Source: Candidatus Rifleibacteriota bacterium (GTDB lineage Bacteria; Muiribacteriota; Ozemobacteria; Ozemobacterales; Ozemobacteraceae). Taken from it: a DNA stretch of 34,684 bases. Position 1 is the first letter of the stretch. Every line of letters begins with the position of its first letter. Positions 15,571-24,212 of the stretch are shown in pieces. A program made the position numbers and the translations under genes. Where the stretch lies: contig JAAYVD010000115.1 in the NCBI GenBank assembly GCA_012517355.1, forward strand, positions 1-34,684, in the 5' to 3' direction. The notes beneath the pieces are model-generated. The model saw only the letters and a list, made by a program, of their open reading frames with translations. It made no database searches and was not told the DNA's origin.

Positions 15571-16998
15571 ATGAAGACCTCCAACTCTCCAGACCGACAC
15601 GACGTCGGAAGTGCCACTTTGCCGCCAGGGTGGGTGGCGCGAAATGCCCGTTCCGCAACCCGCCAGGGGACGGCCCTGGCCCGGAACCTGTTGCTGCTCG
15701 GCCTCGTCATCGCCCCGGCGATCCTCCTGACCGGGCCGGCCGGGAACGGACCTGCCGCCGGGCGGGCCCTGGGCGCCGCCGAGGCCGCCTCGCCGACCAC
15801 CGTGGCCGGACCCGCGTCCGGCCAGCCGCAGGCGACGCCGGTCATCGCGCAGAAGGTCACCACCGGCGACATCCACCTGCAGCTCGTGACCTCGGGCGAG
15901 GTCGAACCCGCTCTCGGGGTCGATCTCTTCCCCAAGATCAGCGGCCAGATCGTGCAATTCAACGTCAGCGAGGGGTCGGTGGTGAACGAGGGCGACCTGG
16001 TGGCCGAGATCGACCACCGCATCCAGGACACGCAGCTGGAGCAGGCCGAGGCGGCCCTCACCGTGGCCCAGGCAGCGGTCGACCTGCAGGAGGTGATGGT
16101 CAAGACCGCCCAGTCGGGGGTGACCGCCGCCCGGGCGCAGGCCGACGCGGTGCGGGCCCAGGTGACCAACCTGACGGCCAGCCGGGCCCGCCTCGAGAAG
16201 TTGCACAAGGAGGGAGCCATCTCCCGGCAGCAGCTCGACGACGTGACCGCCCAGCATGACGCGGCACAGGCCCAGCTGGTGGCAGCCACCTCGAATGTCA
16301 ACCAGGCCACCGACGGCATCCTGTCGGCCCAGATGAACCTGAAGATGAAGCAGGCGCAGCTGGTGCAGGCCAAAGCCAACCTGCACGCCGTGCAGGTCAC
16401 GCGCGAGGACGCCTTCATCAAGGCCCCGTTCCAGGGGATCGTCACCCGCCGGCATCTCGACCCGGGCGCCATGGCCAACCCTAGCCAGAAGCTTCTGCGG
16501 CTGGAGAAGATGAACCCGGTGAAGGTGATCGGCACCCTGGTCGAGAAGAACCTGCTGCTGCTGCAGCCGGAGCGCACCGAAGCCCGGGTCCGCACCGACA
16601 GCATCGCCGAGGAGTTCATCGGCACCGTGGCCAAGATCTATCCGGCCATCGACCCCAAGACCCGCACCGGGCAGTTCGAGGTGATCATCGACAACCCAGA
16701 GCGGAAGCTGCGCTCCGGCATGTTCGCCAACATCCGCCTGTTCCTGGAAACGGCCAAGGGAGCGGTGGTGGTTCCGCGGGATGCCCTGCTCGCGCACAAT
16801 GGCGACCGGGCCGCCATCCGGGTCACCCCGGAGGGGATCGCGGAAAAGGTGAAGGTCCGGACCGGCATCGTCCAGGAGGACCGGGTGGAGATCCTCGACG
16901 GGCTGCAGCCGGGTGACACGATCGTCACGCAGGGGCTGGAGTTCATCCGGGTCGGGGCGCCGGTCAAGGCGATCATCCAGCAGGAAGACCAGCCATGA
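15571..16998 (+). CDS. HlyD/AcrA-type membrane fusion protein of efflux system 1
   Basis: The 475-residue periplasmic adaptor has an N-terminal hydrophobic segment after a charged leader of about 38 residues (RNLLLLGLVIAPAILLTG). A biotinyl-lipoyl-like first half follows (LFPKISGQIVQFNVSEGSVVNEGDLVAEID), then a long alpha-helical hairpin of about 140 residues (repeated Gln/Ala heptads), the second lipoyl half (IKAPFQGIVTRRHLDPGAMA), and beta-barrel and membrane-proximal domains ending at VRVGAPVKAIIQ. No lipobox cysteine is visible, so it is probably anchored by the hydrophobic helix. It bridges the RND pump and the TolC-type channel. The stop codon overlaps the RND start as ATGA at 16995-16998, a sign of translational coupling and fixed stoichiometry. 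Confidence 0.93.
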   Translation: MKTSNSPDRHDVGSATLPPGWVARNARSATRQGTALARNLLLLGLVIAPAILLTGPAGNGPAAGRALGAAEAASPTTVAGPASGQPQATPVIAQKVTTGDIHLQLVTSGEVEPALGVDLFPKISGQIVQFNVSEGSVVNEGDLVAEIDHRIQDTQLEQAEAALTVAQAAVDLQEVMVKTAQSGVTAARAQADAVRAQVTNLTASRARLEKLHKEGAISRQQLDDVTAQHDAAQAQLVAATSNVNQATDGILSAQMNLKMKQAQLVQAKANLHAVQVTREDAFIKAPFQGIVTRRHLDPGAMANPSQKLLRLEKMNPVKVIGTLVEKNLLLLQPERTEARVRTDSIAEEFIGTVAKIYPAIDPKTRTGQFEVIIDNPERKLRSGMFANIRLFLETAKGAVVVPRDALLAHNGDRAAIRVTPEGIAEKVKVRTGIVQEDRVEILDGLQPGDTIVTQGLEFIRVGAPVKAIIQQEDQP

Positions 16999-19900
16999 AC
17001 CTCTCCGTCTACGGGGTGAAGTGGCCGGTCACCACCTCGATGATCTTCCTGGCCATCGTGGTCCTGGGCGGGTTCGCCTGGACCCAGGTGGGCATCGACC
17101 TGATGCCCGACTTCGAGATTCCCGCCATCACCATCATCACCTCCTATTCCGGGGCGGGCCCCCAGGAGGTGGAGTCCCGCATCACCGAGCCGATCGAGGA
17201 GACGGTCTCGACGGTGCAGAACGTGGACGAGGTCACCTCCACCTCCTTCGAGGGGGTGTCGGTGGTGACCGTCAAGTTCAACTGGGGCATCGACCTGGCC
17301 GAGGCCACCAACGACGTGCGCGACAAGCTGGACCTGGTCAGCAAGCGGCTTCCCGACAAGGCCGAGAAGCCGATGATCTTCAAATTCAACACCTCGATGA
17401 TCCCCGTCGTCATCCTCGGGGTGACCGCGGAGGAGAGCTGGGACAAGCTGGCCCGCATCGTCGACAAGCGGGTCATCGAACAGCTCAAGCGCATCCCCGG
17501 CGTGGCGACGGCCATGGCCCGGGGCGGCGACACCCGCGGCATCCTCGTCCAGCTGAACCGCGAGCGGATGCAGGCCACCGGCCTGACCGGGCGGCAGATC
17601 GTCACCACCCTGTCGAACCAGAACCTCGACAACCCGGGCGGGCATCTGCGGAGCGGCACGTTCGAGTACCTGATCCGCACGCCCGAGGAATTCAAGAAGG
17701 TCGATGACATCGGGGCGGTCGTGGTCGCCAAGACCCCGGGCATCGTGCGGTTGCGCGACGTGGCCGAGATCAAGGACGGGTTCCTCGAGAAGGTCGGCGA
17801 TTTCGTGATGAACGGCAAGCGGGCCATCGGGGTCATCGTCCAGAAGCAGTCCGGGGCCAACACGGTCGCCGTCTCGAAGGCGGTGGTGGAGGGCATTCCG
17901 GCCATCCAGGCCCAGCTGCCCGCCGACGTGAAGCTGCAGGTCTTCTTCGACACCTCCGAGTTCATCCGCAACACCATCCGGAACCTCACCTTCACGGTCC
18001 TGGTGGGCGGCATCGTCGTGTTCCTGGTCATCTTCTTCTTCCTGCGCGACCTGCGCGCCAGCCTGATCGTCTGCACCACCATCCCGACCTCGCTGATCAT
18101 CACCTTCCTGCTGATGTACCTGGCCGGCTACACGATCAACCAGATCACCTTGTCGAGCCTGGCCATCGCCATCGGCATGGTGGTCGACAACGCCATCGTG
18201 ATCATGGACAACATCAAGCGCTATCTCGACCGCCGGGTGTCGTCCCGGGAAAGCGCCATCTGGGGCTCGGTCGAGATGGGCACCTCGGTCATGGCCTCGA
18301 CCCTGACCACGGTCGTCATCTTCCTGCCCATCATCTTCACCGGCGGCATCACGCAGATCATCTTCGGTCAGCTGGCCACCATCGTCGTCATGGCCCTGCT
18401 GGCCTCGTTGTTCTCGGCCCTGATGCTGACCCCCATGATGTGCTCGTTCCTGCTCAGGCCGGCCCGGGCCGATCGCCCTGCCTCGCGCACGTGGTATCTC
18501 GAGGCCCTGGAAGGCGCCTACCGGCGGTTCCTGGAGTGGGCCCTCGATCACCGGTTATTGGTGGTGGCCACTTTGGTGGGCATGCTGGTGTTGTCGCTCG
18601 GCCTGATGCGGATGGTCGGGACCGAGTTCATTCCCGAACAGGACCAGGGCCGGATGGTCATCCGCTACGAGATGCAGACGGGAACGCGGCACGAGATTTC
18701 CGGGGAGATCGGGAACCGGATCGCCGCGGTCGTCCGGGAAAAGGTGCCGGAACTCCAGGCCGTCGTCGTGCGGTCGGGGCGGAGCAGTGATTCCATCTAT
18801 GCCGCCATCTCGGGTTCCAAGGAAGCCTCCCACACCGGGCAGGTCGAGTTGCGGCTCGTTCGCAAGGAGCAACGGAAGCGCGGGATCAAGCAGATCATCG
18901 AGGACCTGCGGCCCGAGCTGGGAAAGATCCCCGGGGCGGTCATCCGGTTCGACGCGGGCGATCCCCTGGCCAACATGATGGGGGCCGGCGGAGCCGCCTT
19001 CACCCTCAACCTTTACGGGCACGACCTGACGATGGGCATGGCCTATGCCCAGGACCTGGTGAAGGCCCTGGGGTCCGTCAAGGGGCTGAAGGACCTGGAG
19101 ATCAGCCAGCAGCTCGCCCAGCCCGAGCTGCAGGTGCTGGTCGACCGGGAGAAGGCCTCGAGTCTCGGCCTGAACGTGACCGACGTCGGCAAGACGGTGG
19201 AGCTCTGCTTCAGCGGCGACGACACCGTGAAATATCGCGAGGAGGGCGAGGAATACGATATCGAGGTGCGCCTGCGGGAGCAGGACCGGGTGAAATTCGA
19301 CGACCTGGGCCAGGTGCCCCTGCAGAGCCCGACCGGGCAGACGGTGCGGGTGGAGAACGTGGCCCAGGTGAAGCAGGCGTTCGGCCCCACGCGCATCACC
19401 CGCAACGAGCAGGAACGGTTCATCCAGGTCACCGGCCAGGTCTACGGCCGGGGTTCGGGGGAGGTCGCCAATGACGCGGTGGCGGTCATCAACTCGATTC
19501 CGCTGCCCCCCGGCTTTTCCTGGCGGTTCGCCGGGAACGAGGAGGAGCGGCGGAAGTCCTTCTTCCTCATGATCGAGGCCGCGGCGCTCGGCATGATGCT
19601 GGTCTACATGGTCATGGCCTCGCAGTTCGAGTCGCTGCTGGCCCCGTTCATCATCTTCCTGAGCGTCCCCTTCGGGTTCACCGGGGCCGTCCAGATCCTC
19701 GCGCTGACCGGGCATCGCGTTTCGGTCGTTTCCCTGCTGGGGTTCATCATCCTGATCGGGATCGTGGTCAACAACGGGATCGTGCTGATCAGCTACATCA
19801 ACATCCTGCTCCAGCGCCGGATGGATCTGCGGGAGGCCCTTCTCACGGCCGGACAGCGGCGGCTGCGCCCCGTGCTCTCGACCACCCTGACCACCATCCT

Positions 19901-20090
19901 GGGCATGGCCCCCATGGCCATGTCGACCGGCGAGGGGTCGGAGGTCTGGGTGCCTCTCTCGTTGAGCGTCATCGGCGGCCTGGTCATCTCGACCGCCATG
20001 ACCCTGGTGCTGATGCCGGTGCTCTATTCCCTCTTCAGCCGTCGCCTGCTCAAGACCCTGGGGGTGACCCAGGCCAAGGCCAGAGGATGA
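16995..20090 (+). CDS. RND (HAE1-type) multidrug efflux permease 1
   Basis: The 1031-residue protein is of full RND length with 12 predicted spans and two large periplasmic loops. It opens with the conserved VKWPVTTSMIFLAIVVLGGFAWTQ and GIDLMPDFEIPAI segment. TM4 contains GMVVDNAIVIMDN, so the first of the two AcrB proton-relay aspartates is kept (Asp398) and the second is Asn399. TM10 has GIVVNNGIVLIS with Asn926 and Asn927 where AcrB has Lys940-Asn941. This D-N/N-N pattern is common in the SwrC-like branch of HAE1 pumps and still allows a proton-coupled mechanism. Substrates (drugs, lipids, surfactants) cannot be named. Translation is coupled to the fusion protein by ATGA overlap. Confidence 0.93.
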   Translation: MNLSVYGVKWPVTTSMIFLAIVVLGGFAWTQVGIDLMPDFEIPAITIITSYSGAGPQEVESRITEPIEETVSTVQNVDEVTSTSFEGVSVVTVKFNWGIDLAEATNDVRDKLDLVSKRLPDKAEKPMIFKFNTSMIPVVILGVTAEESWDKLARIVDKRVIEQLKRIPGVATAMARGGDTRGILVQLNRERMQATGLTGRQIVTTLSNQNLDNPGGHLRSGTFEYLIRTPEEFKKVDDIGAVVVAKTPGIVRLRDVAEIKDGFLEKVGDFVMNGKRAIGVIVQKQSGANTVAVSKAVVEGIPAIQAQLPADVKLQVFFDTSEFIRNTIRNLTFTVLVGGIVVFLVIFFFLRDLRASLIVCTTIPTSLIITFLLMYLAGYTINQITLSSLAIAIGMVVDNAIVIMDNIKRYLDRRVSSRESAIWGSVEMGTSVMASTLTTVVIFLPIIFTGGITQIIFGQLATIVVMALLASLFSALMLTPMMCSFLLRPARADRPASRTWYLEALEGAYRRFLEWALDHRLLVVATLVGMLVLSLGLMRMVGTEFIPEQDQGRMVIRYEMQTGTRHEISGEIGNRIAAVVREKVPELQAVVVRSGRSSDSIYAAISGSKEASHTGQVELRLVRKEQRKRGIKQIIEDLRPELGKIPGAVIRFDAGDPLANMMGAGGAAFTLNLYGHDLTMGMAYAQDLVKALGSVKGLKDLEISQQLAQPELQVLVDREKASSLGLNVTDVGKTVELCFSGDDTVKYREEGEEYDIEVRLREQDRVKFDDLGQVPLQSPTGQTVRVENVAQVKQAFGPTRITRNEQERFIQVTGQVYGRGSGEVANDAVAVINSIPLPPGFSWRFAGNEEERRKSFFLMIEAAALGMMLVYMVMASQFESLLAPFIIFLSVPFGFTGAVQILALTGHRVSVVSLLGFIILIGIVVNNGIVLISYINILLQRRMDLREALLTAGQRRLRPVLSTTLTTILGMAPMAMSTGEGSEVWVPLSLSVIGGLVISTAMTLVLMPVLYSLFSRRLLKTLGVTQAKARG

Positions 20091-20357
20091 GCCGGACTCG
20101 TCGCGGCTCCCCTGGCGCTGGGCGGGAGGTGTGTGGCGCGCCCCCCCGGGGCGGCCATGGGGCCCGGCCGCCATCCGGTCGGCCGGAGGCGGATGGGGGG
20201 AATGGGAACGGGCTGCGGCGGGTGAGCCCCTCGGCCTGGGAGCACGCACGGCCGGGATCCGGCCCCGTCACCGTGAACCCGGGAGGGCGAAGGCGCGGGG
20301 CGAGCCGAAATGGGTGCCGGGGGACGGTGGTCCCTTCGGCGGGATTGGAGGTCTGAC
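20091..20357. other. 267-nt gap after RND 1 with small dyad
   Basis: The gap contains GGCCGG-GAT-CCGGCC (20250-20264 with three-base loop), which could be a terminator or processing hairpin. A frame from the ATGA overlap at 20087 stays open to 20356, just before the next gene. Its 89 codons include many codons ending in A or T and give a Gly/Arg/Pro string without features, so I treat it as non-coding. Confidence 0.5.
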
Positions 20358-20648
20358 ATGGAAATGCTGGTGATCGTCTGCAGCAGCACGATGCAAGGCG
20401 AAGTGCATGCCTTCTTCGAGAGGAACGGCATCGACAACTACACGAAGATCCCCGAGGTGACGGGGTCGGGAAAGGGGGGCGGCACCCGGCTGAACGACGA
20501 GATCTGGCCGGGGGTCAACACCCTGTTCCTGGTCGTCGCCGGCCCGGGGCCGGCCGCCGCCCTCAAAGCCTGGGTCCGGGAATACCGCCGGGAAGAGGTG
20601 CGGGAAGGCCTGAAACTCTTCTCCCTGGCCCTCCAGGAAATGATCTGA
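20358..20648 (+). CDS. PG0541-family PII-like transporter-associated protein
   Basis: The 96-residue protein resembles the PG0541 family of small, PII-like-fold proteins found beside RND transporter genes: a first strand MEMLVIVCSS, a variable T-loop-like segment rich in Gly (SGKGGGTRLNDEIWPG), then the strand NTLFLVVAGP and the closing helices KAWVREYRREE. PII-like proteins are trimers that bind small ligands and dock to membrane transporters, so a regulatory role for RND 1 is likely, but no ligand residues can be fixed. GGAGG lies six bases upstream of the ATG. The gene follows the pump after 267 nt, and its stop codon is one base from that of the convergent cyclase gene. Confidence 0.72.
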   Translation: MEMLVIVCSSTMQGEVHAFFERNGIDNYTKIPEVTGSGKGGGTRLNDEIWPGVNTLFLVVAGPGPAAALKAWVREYRREEVREGLKLFSLALQEMI

Positions 20649-20649
20649 A

Positions 20650-23600
20650 CTACTTGGAGGTCAGGCGGGTGACGCCGTCCCAGTCGGGGGGCGGGGGGGC
20701 GGCGGCGTAGAAGCGGCAGCGCTCGAGGTACATCTGCACGCACTTGTCGGCGACGCCGGGGCGGACGCATTCCCCGAAGAGGCGTCCGGCTTCGGCGAAC
20801 TTCCGCTGGTAGTACAAGGTGATGGCCTCTTCGTACCTGTCCAGGATGGTTGACTTGTACTCGAGCTCCGGGGCGGGGGCCCCGCTGAAGACCTCGTGGA
20901 TCGCCACGGCGCGGTCCTTCCCCTTGACGGCGATCCGGTCGACGGTGCGGATGAGGAAGTCCTGGCGCCGGACCAGCCGTTCGAGGGTCGAATCGGTGAT
21001 CAGGATCCCGGCGCCGTAGACCTTGGTCTGACCCTCGATGCGCGAGGCCAGGTTGACGGCGTCGGAGATGACGGTGGCGTTGATGCGGTGGCGCTCGCCG
21101 ACCGTCCCGAGCATGAGGGTGCCGGTGTTGAGGCCGATGCCGATCCGGATCGGCTCCAGGTGCTCCTGCCGCCGGATCGCGTTGAACCGGTCGACCGCCT
21201 GCAGGGAGCCGACGGCCGCCCGGACCGCGTCGTCGGGCGAGGTGGGGAACAGGGCCATGACGGCGTCGCCGATGTACTTGTCGATGAACCCGTGGTGCTC
21301 GCGGATGACCGGCCCGACGTTGCCGAGGTAGCCGTTGATGAAGTCGATGTTCTCCTTCGGGGACAGTTTCTCGGAGATGTTGGTGAACGACCGGATGTCC
21401 GAGAAGAAGATGGTCATTTCCTTCTGCACCTGGTCGCCCAGGCCCACCTCGAGGATGTCGGGCTTGCCCAGGATGGTCAAGAACTCGTGGGGGACGAACC
21501 GGTTGGCGGCCTCGTTGAGGCGTTGCTGGAAGGCCATCTCCCGGGCGTGCTGGGCCTTCTTCCAGGCGACGTAGCCGGAGACGGAGCCGAAGAGGGCGGC
21601 CGCATAGAGGCAGTAGGCCCACCAGGTCTTCCAGGGCGGGGGCGGGATGACCAGGGTGATCGCGGTGCCGGTCTCGTTCCAGACCCCGTCGTTGTTCGAG
21701 GCCTTGACCCGGAACACGAAGCGGCCGCCGCTGAGGTTGGTGTAGGCGGCATAGCGCCGGTTGCCGCAGTGGATCCAGTCGGAGTCGAAACCTTCCATCT
21801 TGTAGGCATACCGGTTGCGGGTGGGGGCGACGAAGTCGAGGGCGGCGAACTCGAACGAGAAGAAGTTGTCGCGGTAGGACAGGTGCAGCTCGGGGCGGTC
21901 GGCCAGTTCCCGGGCGGTCAGCACCACCTGGTCGAGCTTGCGGAAGGTGGTCAGGACGACGGGCGGGGGCCGGGTGTTGTAGGTGATCCGGTCCGGGTAG
22001 AAGGCGTTCACCCCGTTGATGCCGCCGAAGAACATCTCGCCGTCGGGGGCCTGGCAGAACGACCCCATGTTGAATTCGTTGCTCTGGAGCCCGTCGTCGA
22101 CGGAGAAGGTGCGCGCCTGGCCGGTGGCGGGGTCGAGTCGGGTGAGGCCGTTGTTCGTGCTCATCCAGAGGGCGCCCTGGCGGTCGGCCAGCACGCCGTA
22201 GACGGTGTTGTTCGAGAGCCCGTCGCGTTCCGAAAACAGCCGGCAGCGGCCGGTCGTCCGGTCGAACCGGTTCAGCCCGTTCTTGGTGCAGACCCACAGG
22301 GCGCCCTGGGCGTCCTCGAACACGGAATACACGCGGTTGTGCGAGAGCGAGTCGGGCCGGGCGGGGTCGTGGGCGAACAGGTCGAACCGGCCCGTGGCGG
22401 CGTCGTAGCGGTTGAGCCCGTTCTCGGTGCCGAACCAGAAAAGGCCCGTCGAGTCCTGGAACACCGTGCGCACCCGCTTGTGGCTCAGGCTGTTCTTCCC
22501 GGCCACCGGGACGAGAAACGAGAAGGTGGCGGGGTCGGCCTCCTCGCGGGGCGCGGAACTGGCGGTTGGCGTCGCCATCCCTGGCGGCACGGGGGCATTG
22601 CCGAGGTCTTGTCGGTCTTGGCCCGAGACGGAGTCGGAGCCGGGGCCCGAGCCGGGGACAGGGCCCGAGCCGGGGACAGGGCCCGAGCCGGGCACGGGGC
22701 CAGGGACGGGGCCGGGGACGAACCGGCAGACACCGCCGTAGGTCGCCAGCCAGAGGTTCCCCTCGCGGTCGCCGGTGATCTTCATGATGTCGCGGCAGTC
22801 CGGGGAACCCAGGAAACGCAGGTCGTCGAGGAAGCGGGTGAACCGGCCGGTCTGGCGGTCGAACCGGTTCAGCCCGCTGTCGGTGCCGATCCACAGGGTC
22901 TGGTGGGCATCCTCGAAGATGGCCTGGACGACGTTCGAGGTGAGCGAGGTCGGGTCGTCCTCGCGGCTCCGGAAGGTGGTGAAGGTGCCGGCCGTGCGGT
23001 CCCAGCGGCAGAGGCCCTCGCTCTCGGTGCCGAACCAGACCATCCCTGCGCTGTCGACGAAGATGGCCCAGACGCTGTTCTGGGGAAGGGAACCGGGATC
23101 GGCGGGGTCCCGTTGGATGTGGGCGAACTTCGGCCGTACCAGCTTGTTCAGCCCACCGGTGAAGGTGCCGAACCACAGGGTGCCGTTGTCGTCCTCGAAG
23201 ATGTTCATGACGTCGTTGTTGGACAGGCTGAACCGGTTGGCGGCGTCCTCCTTCCAGGAGGAAAACGTCTGGCGGTCGCGGTCGAAGAGGTTCAGGCCGC
23301 CTTCGGTGCCGACCCAGAAGCGGCCGGAACGGTCTTCGTGGAGGGCGGTGACCCGGTTGTGGCTGAGGCTCGTCGGGCTCTGCGGGTCGTGCCGGAAGAC
23401 GGTGAAGGTGCGCTTTTCGCGGTCGAGCAGGTTCAGTCCGTTCCTCGTGCCGATCCACAGGTTGCCCCGACGGTCCTCCCGGATCGCGTTGACGCAGTCG
23501 TCGCTCAGGCTGGAGGCGACGGCCGGGTCGTGCGGGAAATGAAGGAACCGGCCTTCCTTCTCGAGGAAGAGGTTCAGGCCGTTCTCGCGGGTGCCGATCC

Positions 23601-24183
23601 ACAGGCTGCCGGAGGCGTCCCGGCAAAGGGCGGTGATGCGGTCGCCGCTGATCGAGCCGGGGTTCCCCGCCTCGTGCCGGAACTTGGTGGATGTCTGGCG
23701 GACCGTGTCGAAGCGGTTCAGGCCGTTCTGCTCGGTGCCGACCCACAGGGTGGTGCCGTCGGGGTCGGCGAGCAGGGTGAAGATGAAATTGTCGTTGACG
23801 GCATCGGTGTTGGACGGGTCGTAGCAGAAGGTGGCGAACCGTCCGGTCTTCGGGTCATACCGGTTCAGGCCGCGTCCCCGGGTGCCGATCCACATGACGT
23901 CGTGGCGGTCGATGGCCAGGCAATAGACGTAGTTCTCGCCGAGGCTGTCGGGGTTGGCCGGGTCGGTCTTGTACTGGACGAACCCGCTGCCGTCGTACTT
24001 GTTCAGGCCGTCCTGGGTGCCGATCCACAAAAAGCCGGTTTTGTCTTGTGCGATGGCGTTGACGGTGTTCTGCGACAACCCGTCCTCGATGGTCAGGTGG
24101 TGGAATTTGAGATTTTCGGCGGCGGGGAGCGGCGAAGCCGCCAGGAGGAAAATCAGGAGAAGTCGCAGGAGTTTTCTGGGCAT
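20650..24183 (-). CDS. double beta-propeller / Y_Y_Y / TM sensor adenylate cyclase
   Basis: The 1177-residue protein has a signal peptide (about 1-22). It then carries 14 Reg_prop-type repeats (LWIGT-x-x-GLNR-Y/F-D), enough for two seven-bladed propellers as in hybrid two-component sensors of Bacteroidota. A Pro-Gly linker interrupts the repeats between numbers 10 and 11. A Y_Y_Y domain (about 737-845), one membrane span (about 851-872) and a class III nucleotide cyclase domain (about 890-1090) follow, then a short helical tail. The metal-binding Asp929 (FFSDIRSFT) and Asp973 (KYIGD) are present. Lys969 and Thr1037 sit at the base-selecting positions, with Asn1044 and Arg1048 at the transition-state positions, so an active adenylate cyclase is predicted. 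The periplasmic propellers would sense a polymer or surface ligand and control cyclic AMP. GAGG is ten bases before the ATG. It is probably in an operon with the hydrolase 29 nt upstream. Confidence 0.92.
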   Translation of the reverse strand: MPRKLLRLLLIFLLAASPLPAAENLKFHHLTIEDGLSQNTVNAIAQDKTGFLWIGTQDGLNKYDGSGFVQYKTDPANPDSLGENYVYCLAIDRHDVMWIGTRGRGLNRYDPKTGRFATFCYDPSNTDAVNDNFIFTLLADPDGTTLWVGTEQNGLNRFDTVRQTSTKFRHEAGNPGSISGDRITALCRDASGSLWIGTRENGLNLFLEKEGRFLHFPHDPAVASSLSDDCVNAIREDRRGNLWIGTRNGLNLLDREKRTFTVFRHDPQSPTSLSHNRVTALHEDRSGRFWVGTEGGLNLFDRDRQTFSSWKEDAANRFSLSNNDVMNIFEDDNGTLWFGTFTGGLNKLVRPKFAHIQRDPADPGSLPQNSVWAIFVDSAGMVWFGTESEGLCRWDRTAGTFTTFRSREDDPTSLTSNVVQAIFEDAHQTLWIGTDSGLNRFDRQTGRFTRFLDDLRFLGSPDCRDIMKITGDREGNLWLATYGGVCRFVPGPVPGPVPGSGPVPGSGPVPGSGPGSDSVSGQDRQDLGNAPVPPGMATPTASSAPREEADPATFSFLVPVAGKNSLSHKRVRTVFQDSTGLFWFGTENGLNRYDAATGRFDLFAHDPARPDSLSHNRVYSVFEDAQGALWVCTKNGLNRFDRTTGRCRLFSERDGLSNNTVYGVLADRQGALWMSTNNGLTRLDPATGQARTFSVDDGLQSNEFNMGSFCQAPDGEMFFGGINGVNAFYPDRITYNTRPPPVVLTTFRKLDQVVLTARELADRPELHLSYRDNFFSFEFAALDFVAPTRNRYAYKMEGFDSDWIHCGNRRYAAYTNLSGGRFVFRVKASNNDGVWNETGTAITLVIPPPPWKTWWAYCLYAAALFGSVSGYVAWKKAQHAREMAFQQRLNEAANRFVPHEFLTILGKPDILEVGLGDQVQKEMTIFFSDIRSFTNISEKLSPKENIDFINGYLGNVGPVIREHHGFIDKYIGDAVMALFPTSPDDAVRAAVGSLQAVDRFNAIRRQEHLEPIRIGIGLNTGTLMLGTVGERHRINATVISDAVNLASRIEGQTKVYGAGILITDSTLERLVRRQDFLIRTVDRIAVKGKDRAVAIHEVFSGAPAPELEYKSTILDRYEEAITLYYQRKFAEAGRLFGECVRPGVADKCVQMYLERCRFYAAAPPPPDWDGVTRLTSK
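22643..22720 (-). repeat. 18-bp tandem repeat encoding Pro-Gly linker in propeller sensor
   Basis: The plus-strand unit GGGCCCGAGCCGGGGACA is present as two exact tandem copies (22643-22660, 22661-22678) and a third, diverged copy plus remnants to about 22720. It encodes PVPGSG units on the minus strand. The block sits between propeller repeats 10 and 11 and adds about 60 flexible residues together with flanking low-complexity sequence. Confidence 0.75.
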
Positions 24184-24212
24184 GGCGAAGAAACCTCGAC
24201 AGGAATGGAATC

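Noticed and set aside
20087-20356. 89-codon frame filling the gap between RND 1 and the PG0541-type gene
   Set aside because: The ATGA overlap is tempting, but codon use is unlike that of the neighbours and the peptide is Gly/Arg/Pro-rich without features. Ribosome profiling could reverse this.
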